Assembly: GCA_013400975.1 (NCBI GenBank)
Contig: WBMZ01011770.1
Span: 114,622-178,621 of the forward strand
Direction of reading: 5' to 3'
DNA from: Atrichornis clamosus
Taxonomy: Eukaryota; Chordata; Aves; Passeriformes; Menuridae
DNA: 64,000 nt
Under the pieces are notes generated by a model. It was given only the letters and a program-made list of their open reading frames with translations. It searched no databases and was not told the DNA's origin. Within the stretch, counting starts at the first letter, position 1. Each line of letters begins with the position of its first letter. This document shows positions 12,111 through 23,230 of the stretch, piece by piece. The position numbers and the translations under genes were made by a program.

Positions 12111-15100
12111 CTGGTACCATTACATGAAAAGGAAATATATGAGAAAAACTTAAAGTAAGAACAGTATGTACATAGCCTACCTGGGTTTTTTTGTTTATAT
12201 TACATTATATACTATGTAGTGTCACTGCAATGTAAAAATAATAGATAAGTACATGAATAATGTGTAATCATCTTAATTGGACCTAATTAATTAAATCCTT
12301 AACAGTTCCAATACTTAGAATTCCAGTCAAAATTCAGCAGCCATTTCAGGTCATCTCACCACCAGCTTAATTTTCTGTAATTGAGACTTTGTTCAGACCA
12401 TGGACACCAAACTGATTCCACAACACTTTAACTTCTATAAACTACTTTGAAAAAATTCTGAATAATTGCATTCCCCTTCTAATTTACATTTACAATAACA
12501 ACTATAGGCAATTTATTTATAATTTGGACTAAAAACCTTACCTGTCACTATCAACAGTAATTTCAGTAACTATTACCTCTCTTGAATGCTGTTGTGCAAA
12601 GAATTACCTTTCTAAAGCAAACTGTATCCTCCATATACAAAACCTCAAGACAAACCCTACCGAAAAAATATTTAAAATGCTATAATCCAAAATTTACTCA
12701 TAAACCTGTTAAGTCAACACAAGAGATAACACTTTTATTGACCAACATATGCTGAATGGAAACAAACTGTGGTAGAAAAATAAAATTTAAACCTTTTTTT
12801 TACATCCTCATCACAATTACCACAACAATTGCTCCTTCTCTCCTCAGAAGTATAATAAAAATCTACACATCCTGTCCACATGCATGTGAGGATTTAGTAG
12901 AGTTTATCCATTGCACCAAATGTGCTCATGAAAACCATATGGGTGCACTTAATAATCACACCTAACAAGGAACTGAGACAGCAAGCAGTAAATAACATAA
13001 CATGCCTGTCAGTGAGGAAACACTTCTCCAAAATGCTTATGGCTCTCAGTTCTGTCACCTTAAAGGATATCACAAAGTATCTTCAAAAATAAAAAGCTGA
13101 AGTTACTGTCTTGGGAACTAAAGTTTTCAACTCTTCTCCATAACTAAAACTGGATTCAGATGGCACACTGTGATTTCCAACCTCATGTACTCCATTATTA
13201 TTAGGCAGTTTTTCTCACAGACTGGCAAACTGATGAACACATTGAAGCTAAATTTAGAGGGTTTATTCTTATACATATTTAGCTTTGATGATTGTTGTTT
13301 CTATTTCAGAACTCAAGGGCTCTTGTGCCTAAAAACTTGTCTTTTGTCAACTGTATGAATTAACAGAAAAATAATGAACTCTCCCACCAACACTTAGAAA
13401 AACATAATTTTTAACGTGAACTAATATTTTAATGATTCAAACCAGTGCGTTTATTGCAGAGCAATTCATGCTTTTTGCATGTTCATATTAAGCACCTATG
13501 TGTGGTTCATAAATGTGATTTCAACAATCTTCATATACAAACATCTATATAAATTTTAAAACCCTAGCTCAATACGTGAAACTTAGAGCAACAAGGATAT
13601 TTATTTACTGTCTTGTAATGATACTTGTCTTTGCTATACAAGGCTGTAAAGTACTTTAATAAAGCTCATAGTCTACCAGTCATCAAGTACAGTTTACAAA
13701 TATATAGGCATAAAAATCATCTTTCCAAAAACTCACTTAAAAGAGTCATTCATAGATTCTTTTAAATAATTATTTGTGTACACTAGTAAAAACAAGTTTA
13801 GAAATAATTGAAAACAGTGAATTTTATAACACTAGAGCATGTACTCATCACAATTTGCTCTATCCCTACAAAGTGGAGAGATCAAAAGCAGATCATGACT
13901 ATAAAAATCTCCTTCACAGCTCCTCCAGCATGTAATATGCTGACCACTACTGCTATAGGCTAGATCACAAACTGAATATCCAAATCTATATATGGAATTC
14001 TAATACATGCTGGATCAGTGAGAAATATGTACTGTATTTATCAACATTCTCTTTTATTCACACAAAGTCCCAACCAAAGTAAGCATAATGGAGAGCTCAA
14101 AAAATGCTGGCACAAATTACTTCCCTTTGTTTTTTTAAGCTCATGAGGCTTGATTTTGGTCTCAGGCATCTATTGCCACGTATTCTTTCAAATCAGATAG
14201 TGCACATGTGTTCACTAGCAATGTCAATTATTTTAAAGGACAGGAATTCCCATATGTCTACAGCTGAGCACTGAGTAGAAGCCACATACCCTGGGGACAC
14301 TAATTCCTCCTGACAATATAAGTGTGTAAGTAAGCCCATGAAAGAGCAAATGTTTTTGAAAAAAAAAAATGGAAAAAGAAATACTGAGTTAATAGAAACA
14401 AACTAAAAACTTTTAAATTAAAAAAAAATTCCAGTGCATTCCTGCATTTTAAAAATATAGAACCTAATTTTCATCAAAATAAATGCAGAACAGTGAGCAG
14501 CTGAACTCACATGCCTTTTTTGCACATATATTTTTGCTGCATAGTTAACTTGTTGGACCATCAGCTTGTCCCCTGCCTTTCCCACCATGAAAATATCCTA
14601 ATCTTCACCCTTGCTGTTTTGTTCTTTATATTGCTGTCAATGGAACACCCTCACCTCTCTCCCATACTCCTTCCTAGCTTCTACTGCTTGTTGTGTAAGC
14701 TAAAGACGCCATTGTGCTGGACATTTCAGACCTTGCCAATTAACCAGTTCATCTTTCAAGTGAGTTAGACATTGTTTTCTCTCTAGATTTTTTTTTTTTT
14801 GTGGGCATTCAGCATCTTGGAGCTATCTGTCTATCTATTAATTTGTTTCAGGTGGATGCTAAGAGCAATTTATTAAGAGAAACTGGTATCAGAGTCATGT
14901 AAGCTTCACTTCCATAAGAAATTTGGCTAAAAAGTGGTCAGGAAAAATTCTAGTTCAAGGACAGGACATATTTTTAAAATGTCTCTTTTATGCTCTACTT
15001 CTTTTATGGTATGGTTTCTCTTTATAAAATCTTGTGCAATAAAAACTATATGAAAGACAGTATCCAAAACAGCTTGACAAAATACAAATTTTTCAGTCAT

Positions 15101-18100
15101 AGTTCTGTGACTATATTGCAATTTAATTCTGTTTTCTTTTTTGCCATATTTTAAAGCATTACCTTATGTTTTAATCGATGAGGTCACAATGAGAAGATAG
15201 AAACTGACAATACAAGGGGCAATATTCTGCACTGGGAAAAAAAATTGTACTTCTCCATGATTAAGTGTCACTAAATCCATATAGGTGATTTCCTGCAGTA
15301 TGAAGTTTCACTGAAATTCCAAGTCATTAAGGGGGATAAGAATCAAACAGAATTGAAAACTGGATTAAAGCTGTAGCTAGATCAGCTCCTTTCAGTTGTT
15401 TACAACTGTTCTACAGCTCCATCTAGTGAAAAAGTAGACAACTCATTTGTCTCACTTTACAAAAAATTAGTATACTTTTATTATTTATATGTACTTACGC
15501 TACTCTATTTAATCTTTTGGACATGTTACTTATTACACTAAATCGAAATATGCACCTGCAGAATATTTGTCCTTTCTTCATCAGATAGAGGTTTCATGGC
15601 TTTCTTCTTGAGCTGCTCCAAGATACTGGCCTCATATTCTTCCTCCTTTTTCTTAATTTCTTCATTTCTTCGTGTTACATATTTTGGTATAACACCATAA
15701 TTCTGTAAGGGGAAGGAAGAAGTTCCTTATATGTGCTTTTAAGAAGGAAACACAGAGATACCTGTTATCCATAGTATATTACATTTGCAAAAATAGCTTG
15801 AAATGACAATTTGTCCTACTGAGCACTAAAATCCTAAACTACCATGTTCTTAAATGTGTCAAACATGACTGTCTTTGTAGCCTGAGCAAAATGTATAAAC
15901 AATTCCCTTCAAATTCTTTTTACAACCTTGGAAGACAACAGAATCCAGAAACCAAAATGTGTATTTATAAGAACTGATGGTTGCGTGAAGAGTTTGAAAC
16001 CTCTTAATGACAGTAAGCTATTTTACATTTTTATATGGTGTCAGATTGTACGATTGGAAACACATTCCTCAGAGACTTTCTTCGCAAGGTCTTCCTGTAT
16101 CCTGATTTTTGCTGAACATTGCATGCTACAGAAGAGAGTGAATAGTGTTCACACATACATGAAAATTGGACTAATTAAAAAGGATAAACTATCCCATACT
16201 GGATGTGTTTCTGGGAGGAAAAAAATAACTTCTGAATATCCCAGATCTTCTTGGGGAAATACAACTGTTTAGCCTTAACCTTTGTAAAATGAAGCTCACC
16301 TAGCTCTGACAGAAGGTATCAGAATCTACCTTCTTTGCATTAAATGCTAAGTGATTCACAAATCTTTGTGTTGGGTAACACCATGACTAGCATTGTTTAT
16401 ATAAATATTTAGGCATGGAAAGGAACTGCAAGGGCTTCAGGTTCTTTTTTTCATCTTCTCTGTCATGAGTTATGTCTTACCTCTCTTTTTGCATAATGCT
16501 CTGTCATGAGTTACATGTTCAGATAAGCCAGACTCTTGATACATCTTGTTTTCCTGAGTAGGGGAATGGACTGTTCTTGTGCTTGGAGGAGGTTGCCCTT
16601 AAAAGCATGCCAGTTCTCTCAAGCTCTTTGCTTTCCAGAGATGTCTCACATGGGGTCCTACTTTCCAGTTACCCTGAGTAAGCCGCTGTTTGCTCTCCTG
16701 AAGTACAGGGTCTGCACGCTACCACCTGCCTCCCTGAGCAGGAGGGGATCTGGAATTACTGCCTGGGCCGGGCCACCCAGACTACAACTGATTATCACAG
16801 CCCTGACCAATTCTTTCTCACTTTTAAGTAGCAGAACCAGAAGAGGATCATCCAGCATCTGTGAAGAAAGCTGTTGGAACCTTTTTGGATTGCGTTCATG
16901 CCACTATGTTGTCCTTTCAGCAGATATCAAGGAAAGTGAAGTCTTCAATAAGAAGCTGCATTGTGATCTGAAGATCTCCTCAAGTTGCTTAGAGATTTCA
17001 CCAGTTTCTCACCTTACTGAGTGCTCCATAACAAACCTGCATTTTACAGTCGCTGGCCTTTCCTCTGATCCTGACCCATAAGCTTAACCAGCCTGTTCCC
17101 AATCCCATAGAAGAGGCCCATATATTTGAACAGCTCCTTCATTCAAAAGGCAACCCTCCTCTCTTCTTCCCTGCCTGTCTTTTCTAGAGAGCCAACATTC
17201 ATCACAGAATTTCATGTCTTCCCATTAGCTACTCCCTGGCTTCCCAATGCAAGACATATGCCATTGCTTTAGAACCATCATTCTGCAAAGTTTTTTGGCT
17301 GACAGCATAAGCAAATGAAAACAGCAGACACCAAGCACAAATCTAGTGCCAGTGATTTCTTCTTGATGAACTCAAAAGGTCTACCACGAACAGCAGTTGT
17401 ATCTAAACATCTCAAAAAGAATAATAAATATTTCACAGGAGAATGCAATAGTGAACCTAAAATAGGCATTACTAATAGCATTTCTAATATAATTTAATAA
17501 AACTTACATTTTTTTTAATGTATTTTGGAACAAGTCCTGAAGGTTCAAGGAGATATTTATCTCCCTGTCTTGTATCAACACAAAAAGGTCGAGGCTTTTT
17601 AGGTACCCCCTTGATAACAGCAACTGCATTTGCGTTTATAAAATTCTTTTTAACATGAATAAGTGGACGGTATGTCCTCCGTGGCACTGATAATGCAGGC
17701 AATTTCTTATCATCCTGTTCTTTTTTTTCTGTGAATAGAGCATGTAAACATTCTCAGCAACAAACATTAAGAGCTTTGCAATTTCATGCTATTACACTTT
17801 TCAAAAGTGAAAAACTATGTACAGAATTACATAAAAGTAGAACCCAACAGTATCTACAATGAAAGAATTGACTGTTAATGAACTGTGATGAAAATGAATA
17901 TGTTTGCTTGGCCTAACAGAAGTTTCATAACCTAGGAAATACTATGTTGTTTCAGATGGGTTCTCCTTACATGTCACTCATTTCCTCCTTACTGCAGTAG
18001 CGTGGGACATTTTTCCAACATAATTATAACTACTTTTAGTAGAGGTGCTCATTGTCAGAGCCCTTAGGCAATAATGGCCCCATCCAGTCTTACACGGGGC

Positions 18101-21100
18101 ATGCACCCCCCACCCTTGCGCTCAGGAAGCCCATTTCAGCTCAGCCCTGTGCTGCCAACACCTGGATGAGCTGTCTCAGCCATGTCTGCCCCTAGTCCTA
18201 CTCCTGAAGAGCTATGTAGAATCAGTGGAGGGACCAGGCTTGTTGCCCGATTTTGCCTGATGGTCACTGGGACACTGACAGGACACACTCGCCTCACCCA
18301 CCCCTCTCTGCTTGTCTGCCTCTGACGTGGTGGGACCACACTCTGTTGGTGAGGTCTTTGTCCAGCCTGCATTGTGATTGCCCTCAATGTCTGGCTCATC
18401 TTTCCTTAGGGAAGAGCCCTCCTCTTGCTCCTCCCTAATCCTTGTAAACAACTTCTCACAATCCTTTCTCCAGAGAGTATAGAAACTCTTCTAATTCAGT
18501 GTAATCTTTTCTCCAAGGCATCAACAGAAATTTAGTAGTCTCCTGAGTAGTCTCACTATTAGTGAGCAATTAAAAGTAATTATTTCCCATCATATTTCCC
18601 CCTAGACATAACTCTAATTCATACGATTATCAGAGATAATGATTTGATTCAGGATGTCTGAGTTCATGTTCTTCTTTGGCAGAAAATAAGTGTAATGTCA
18701 CAAGTGACAGAGCTCACTCCTACAACAGCTGGTTTCCTGACACTGAGCTCACAAACCAGTACTTTCCTGGGGTTTGTTTTCACAACCTGATAGCTTGCCA
18801 TAACTTAGTACTGTAGGATACACAGGCTTAACTCTCTATTTTAAAAAATACATTACATTGCATATATTTTCTGTCTACACTTACTTGGTGCTAGCTTGGG
18901 TTCCTTGGAATGTTTCTGCAGAAAATCATTTGGAGATGGCACTGCAACTTTTGCTGGCCCCATAGTTTTCCACTTTCCAGATTTATTTTTCTCTGCTTCA
19001 TGTTTCACAAATGGTCTAAATTTGGATATGTACCTTAGAAGTTAAAAAATAACCATAAAGAAGCTAAGGGTCAGAAAAAGTATTCAAAATAGTTCTTCAA
19101 AGAATATACTTTTTTGCAGTAGTTCATGGCAAAAGCCTAATCTGTTTTTATTTGTACTCTCTCCCAAATAAAGGCCATCATTCACACAGGCCCCATGCTA
19201 AGGCTAAACTCAGTACTGCACTGACAAATGAGTTTTCTGGTTCTGAAGTTAGCTTGCTTCTTCCCTCTGCTCTTGTGTCTCCAAGGTCATTATCACACTT
19301 TGGGAAATGACTCCCAAATAGAAATACTGAACACAGACATTCTGAAATTTGACAAAACCTAAATTTTGGAAATAAACTTGAGTATTGCTTGCATGAATTC
19401 ATTATGGCACGTAGTGTGATTCTTGGGGTGTCCTGTGCAGAGCCAGGAGTTGGACTCGATGATCCTGATGGATCCCACCTGGCTCAGCATATTCTATGAT
19501 TCTCTGATTTATGCCTGAGAAAAGATGTCAAATGTAGTCAAGAATTGTACAGAATGTCCTTGACCATCAGTTTTTCTTATTACTGTCCACTGTATCATTG
19601 TCTCAATGTTCCTGTTGAACCATCTGTTCCAGACTATTATGAGATATTAGATGAGATGGGTGACTGCTCTGAAATAGCACAGCAAACTGTATATTTCTGA
19701 TATTACACAGATACAAACTACGATCCTGTACAATTGTAATCAGCGGTGGGTTTGGCAGTGGAACAGCTAATGTGAAAATCAGTAAGGGCTCAGGCATGAA
19801 AAGCTGTATACACATGGTATGCACACACTGCTGTTTTGGTGTAATGTTGCATATGGCATTGTAACTTCTGCTTTAATCAAAATCTCCAAAAGAAGCCAAA
19901 TGCTGATCATTAGCTGATTAGTAACATCTTGCCTCCATCTAAAGGATTGAGCTGTCACAGATGTTTGCCTGAGGGACCAGAACTCCCTGCTCCTGAAGTG
20001 AAGGCTCCCTCACCTCACTTTTAAAGTCTGTCCATCTTTAGGAAATATATTAATTTCTGGTAGACAAAAGCTTATGAAAAACTGCTCTTTTTACAGAAAA
20101 AAAACATGTTTATGAAAAAAAACTACACCATGTTCTCAAGTAAGGATAAAAAGGAACAAAAAGGATTACATATAGTGCAACCCATTCTATGGAAATACTG
20201 ACACAGGCAGAAAGACACTATGTAACACTGGGCCAGTGATTGCGTATCATAGTAGCAACACTGATAAAAGCTTTTGTCTGTGAGCTGCAGATGTCTGATA
20301 CATGCATTTGTACTTGATCATAACATTAGAACACGTCAGAGGACTTCATTAAAACTGTGGAGTTGTTTTGTCTTGTGGAGATTTGATCTTCAAAATCAGA
20401 GAGTGGATTACGTACATAAGATTATATATAATTCCTGAAATACCTCTAATTATAAGGAATGTGGTTTTATTTATTTTTTCTGTTAAATTCACCCAAACAG
20501 CTATAGACATTGCACAAACCCACCACACTGATAAGTAATAGTATTCCTCATCATTTTCTAGGAGTGGCATTGTAGGAGAAAGGCACTGACTTTATGAGAT
20601 GTTTGACCTAGTGGGGTTCACAGAGCCTTGGAACAAGAAAATGAGTGAGAAGACACTGAGTTTATTACTTACTAGTAAAAGGTAAAGAAATCTTTTGTAG
20701 ACAGCTATAGGCATTCCTTTGGACAAAGAGATGGGGCAGTTGTTATCTTTTCAGTGACTTTCCAGACCAAGAAAGTGGCTCAATGCTGTCACACATCAAT
20801 ACCATAGGGTTAGAGTGGGTTGCAAGGAAGAAAACATGGTTATGTGGAATGTCAGAATCTAATCTGTTCATCATTTGGCAAGAGAAAAAAAAGGCAATAC
20901 ATCTGCAAGAAGATGCTATTCCTTAGGTGTCATCTTGGGATAGCAAAGTTGGGGAAAATGAGGATGTTTGCTGTGGTTTCATGAGCACCACCTTGTCAGT
21001 TGAGAGTGAAATACATATGATTTCATTTGGCAAAAAAAACCCCAAACAACAAACTAGATTGTGTACGCAGTAGTTAAAACTGGTCAGATCGTGCTACTAG

Positions 21101-22618
21101 CCAGGTTCAACACTGTTGTTACCAGACGAATATTTGTCACATTGGGATGCAAAGCAGGAAATGTGGTGGTGACAACAGAAGTCGATGAGATCAGAAGGGG
21201 AATTAAGTCAGATTATATCCAAGCCAAGGAACCCCTTGCCTAAACTGAAATGATGGTCATGGAGTATCCAAACCCCTGAATGGCATTAGCACAGGAATGG
21301 ATTTAGTGCGTATGTCTTGCCATACTCCCCTTTCACCTTCCTCCGTCTTCAAAAATATGTCTGTCCAAAAGTGTACCCATTCACACTGGAAACAAAAACA
21401 AATCTATTTTTACATGGAAAAGACTCAAAACTAGGAATCTCACAAGTTGGAATCCTTTTACCTCAAAAGGGATAACCATCTTCATTCTAATGAGTGTCAC
21501 TGATACATCTATTATTTTAAAGCTATTATGACCCACATTAACCTTTCACTGAAGATGCTAAGTGTAACATCTTTCATATGTAACAAGTCCCTTTCATATA
21601 AACAAGGACTTGAAAAAACCAACACGTCTGTATAAATCTTGGCAAAAGGCCTTTTTTTATACTTTTAAGGTAAGAGGTGAGAAAGAGAAGCAAAAGAAAC
21701 AATGTCAGAGGACACATCTGCCACCAACGGAAAGTATGGGAATGTCGCACTTAAAAAAATAAATTAAGCCCAACTTTTCAGCTGCTCGCTGAGAAGTTGC
21801 TGTAACTGCAAATAGCAAAGATGTCATGTAATTCCTGTGTTCAGAAAGAGTGCTTTGTAAATTTTCAATAGACAAGATGACACGAAAGACACCAAACTGA
21901 AACATCAGTTCATAGAGCAGGCTGTAAAGCCTCAGACCATAGAATCAATTAGGTTGGAAAAGACCTCTGAATTACTGAGTCCAAGCCAGGACTGAACACC
22001 ATCTTGTCAACCAGACCATGGCACTGAGTGCCACATCCAGTCTTTCCTTAAACACCTCCAGGGACAGTAACTCCACCACCTCCCTGGGCAGCCCACTCCA
22101 GTGTCTAACCACACTTTTTGTGAAGAATTTATTCCTAATATCCAGCCTAAACCTCCCCTGGTGCAGCTTGGGGCCATGTCCTTTTATCCTGTCACTGGCG
22201 GCCTGGGAGAAGAGAGCGACTCCCACCTGGCTACACCCTTCCTTCAGGCAGTTGTAGGGAGGGATAAGGTCACCCCTGAACCTCCTCCAGGCTAAACACC
22301 CCTAGCTCCCTCAGCTGCTCCTCACAGGACTTGCGCTGCAGACCCTTCACCAGCTTCGCTGCCTTTCTCTGGACACGCTTCAGCTCCTCAATGTACTTCT
22401 TGATGGCAGCGACTCTTCAGGAGAGGAAATAACTATGCAAAAACTAGTTTGTCTGGGCCTTTTTAATACCTGTTACCCATTAGATGTATCGCCTTGCCAG
22501 CACCAGCCACCCTGCCTGCAAGTGGCTCCGTCACACCCACGTACCTGCCGGGTTTGCCGGGCTGCTCCGGCCGGGGCAGGGTGTCACAGGCGCCCTCCTG
22601 AGCACCCTGCGTGGCCAT
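11937..22618 (-). CDS. ENKUR: ENKUR, enkurin (5 coding exons joined)
   Basis: Enkurin is a microtubule-associated protein of motile cilia and sperm flagella. It sits inside doublet microtubules (the FAP106 homologue) and was first described as a TRPC-channel and calmodulin adaptor. Coding exons on the minus strand are 22545-22618, 18885-19033, 17508-17728, 15556-15702 and 11937-12110. All junctions are GT-AG and phases agree (2, 1, 0, 0). The product is 254 aa; human enkurin is 256. Conserved landmarks are RYIS at 25-28, TMGPAKV near 44-50, [13 protein letters not shown] near 53-65, KKNFINANA near 95, PKKPRP near 110, [16 protein letters not shown] near 127-145, LSDEER near 188-193, LKKNWEE near 199-205 and [13 protein letters not shown] near 235-247. 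The last two exons form the C-terminal enkurin domain, which is charged, helical and coiled-coil-like. The gene is head to head with THNSL1 and tail toward PRTFDC1, as in human. Confidence 0.93.
12111..15555 (-). other. ENKUR: ENKUR intron 4
   Basis: AT-rich intron of about 3.4 kb. I see no exon-like block and no confident repeat. Longer open frames here have no recognisable content. Confidence 0.75.
15556..15702 (-). CDS. ENKUR: ENKUR exon 4
   Basis: The acceptor is CCCTTACAG and the donor GTGCAT, a weak but canonical GT. There are 49 codons in phase 0, starting [20 protein letters not shown] and ending [11 protein letters not shown]. This matches the beginning of the enkurin domain, including the region around the calmodulin-binding IQ-like segment in mammals. 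Confidence 0.92.
15703..17507 (-). other. ENKUR: ENKUR intron 3
   Basis: Intron of about 1.8 kb. It contains a 181-codon plus-strand open frame (16536-17081) without a recognisable domain, in a somewhat GC-richer block (about 16550-17250) that may be an unrecognised old repeat. Confidence 0.75.
17508..17728 (-). CDS. ENKUR: ENKUR exon 3
   Basis: The acceptor is TTCACAG and the donor GTAAGT. The exon encodes [10 protein letters not shown], then [32 protein letters not shown] and [14 protein letters not shown], all strongly enkurin-like. It starts with a run of eight A and ends with AAAAAAAAT, so both splice junctions lie beside homopolymers where assembly indels would break the frame. As given, the frame is intact. 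Confidence 0.94.
17729..18884 (-). other. ENKUR: ENKUR intron 2
   Basis: Intron of about 1.2 kb. The middle (about 18060-18470) is distinctly C-rich compared with its AT-rich edges. I did not recognise a repeat family in it. Confidence 0.75.
18885..19033 (-). CDS. ENKUR: ENKUR exon 2
   Basis: The acceptor is TTCTAAG and the donor GTAAGT. After completing an Arg codon the exon reads YISKF, then [16 protein letters not shown] and KHSKE, a close match to the same segment of mammalian enkurin. It ends in phase 1 within a Lys codon (CCA A|AA) continued by exon 3. Confidence 0.93.
19404..19507 (+). repeat. CR1 LINE 3'-end fragment
   Basis: The text GGAGTTGGACTCGATGATCC followed by CCCACCTGGCTCAGCA and ATTCTATGATTCT is typical of an avian CR1 3' end in plus orientation. 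Confidence 0.75.
21935..22415 (-). mobile_element. CR1 LINE, 5'-truncated, inverted
   Basis: Reading leftward, this is the last 480 bp or so of a CR1 element. It contains the C-terminal end of the ORF2 reverse-transcriptase reading frame, in which [16 protein letters not shown] and [19 protein letters not shown] are recognisable, and the 3' tail that pairs with CATAGAATCAATTAGGTTGG on the plus strand. No full-length ORF2 is present, so it cannot move on its own. It is oriented with ENKUR transcription. Confidence 0.9.
22545..22618 (-). CDS. ENKUR: ENKUR exon 1 (start codon exon)
   Basis: The ATG at 22618 has a strong Kozak context (A at -3, G at +4). It opens 24 codons plus two bases, ending [10 protein letters not shown] before a GTACGT donor. 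The split codon AG|G gives the conserved Arg before YIS in exon 2. The N-terminus ([12 protein letters not shown]...) does not match the mammalian start, but it is proline-rich just before the junction as in mammals, and the total length fits. The start is therefore likely but rests on phase, Kozak context and position rather than homology. Confidence 0.72.
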
Positions 22619-22750
22619 CCTCCCGCCGCGGGACCCCGGGCACGGGGGTTCTGGGCGCGGAGTGCCCGCCCCACTGAGGGCTCTGGATATGGGGAAGCAC
22701 CGCCTCGCTCAGAGGCTGCGGGCGCGGGGCGGGGCCGGCCTGTGTTGTCA

Positions 22751-22798
22751 GTTACCGGGGACACCCGTTATCAGGGACACCCGTTACTGGGAAACAGC
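22751..22798. promoter_or_regulatory. Three tandem 16-bp units resembling RFX X-boxes
   Basis: The units occupy 22751-22766, 22767-22782 and 22783-22798, each beginning GTTAYYRGGGAMA. The third, GTTACTGGGAAAC, fits an X-box layout of GTTRCC-like and RGYAAC-like half sites with a one-base spacer. The first two are weaker. They lie about 130-180 bp upstream of the ENKUR start codon. RFX factors drive many ciliary genes through X-boxes, so ENKUR is a sensible target. The match is by eye. Confidence 0.5.
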
Positions 22799-23027
22799 GC
22801 CATGAGGGGCGGGGCCCCCTCCGCCACCTGTTCGCAGTGCTGGCCGCGGAGGAGCGGCGCAGGCGCGGCGGCTCCCGCTACCGCGCGGCGCGGGCGCACT
22901 GGACCGTTGGACTGCGCGTGCGCGGTACGTGTGGCAGCGGTTCCCGCCCGCGGCGGTACGTGCGCGCGCCGCGCTGAGGGTGCCGGAGCTCGGGTGGGGT
23001 GGAACCGAGCCGGGACGGGGGGCAGGA

Positions 23028-23050
23028 CCGGACAGGACAGGACAGGACAG
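23028..23050. repeat. GGACA pentanucleotide repeat
   Basis: Four to five head-to-tail copies of GGACA (GGACAGGACAGGACAGGACA) lie within the THNSL1 side of the CpG island. Confidence 0.85.
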
Positions 23051-23230
23051 GGCCGGGCCCCCGCCGCTGCTCGCGAGCGGAGGTGGCAGCCCGGAGACCG
23101 GGGCCGCGCTGATCGGGTGGGCGGGTGCAGTCCGTCCGGCTCCCTCCTTCTTTCCATCCGCGCTTTGACTCCAGGGAGCCTATGCAGGATGTCGGTCTGG
23201 GGGCTGATCTCGTGTCTGTCCAAGTAATAA

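Larger units (their letters stand above)
19034..22544 (-). other. ENKUR: ENKUR intron 1
   Basis: Intron of about 3.5 kb between the start-codon exon and exon 2. It holds a CR1 3' end at about 19404-19507 and a longer inverted CR1 copy at about 21935-22415 that stops about 130 bp short of the exon 1 donor. The rest shows nothing I recognise. Confidence 0.75.
22480..23230. promoter_or_regulatory. Bidirectional CpG-island promoter of ENKUR and THNSL1
   Basis: A CpG-dense block of about 750 bp contains the ENKUR start codon (22618, leftward) and lies about 2 kb upstream of the THNSL1 coding exon (rightward). Human ENKUR and THNSL1 are also divergent neighbours. Candidate donors for the THNSL1 non-coding exon are two GTACGT sites at 22925 and 22956; I cannot choose between them. 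A short (GGACA) tandem run sits near 23028-23050. Confidence 0.8.

Noticed and set aside
16536..17081. 181-codon plus-strand ORF inside ENKUR intron 3
   Set aside because: No recognisable domain, no spliced context and antisense to the gene. Length is compatible with chance in a GC-richer patch.
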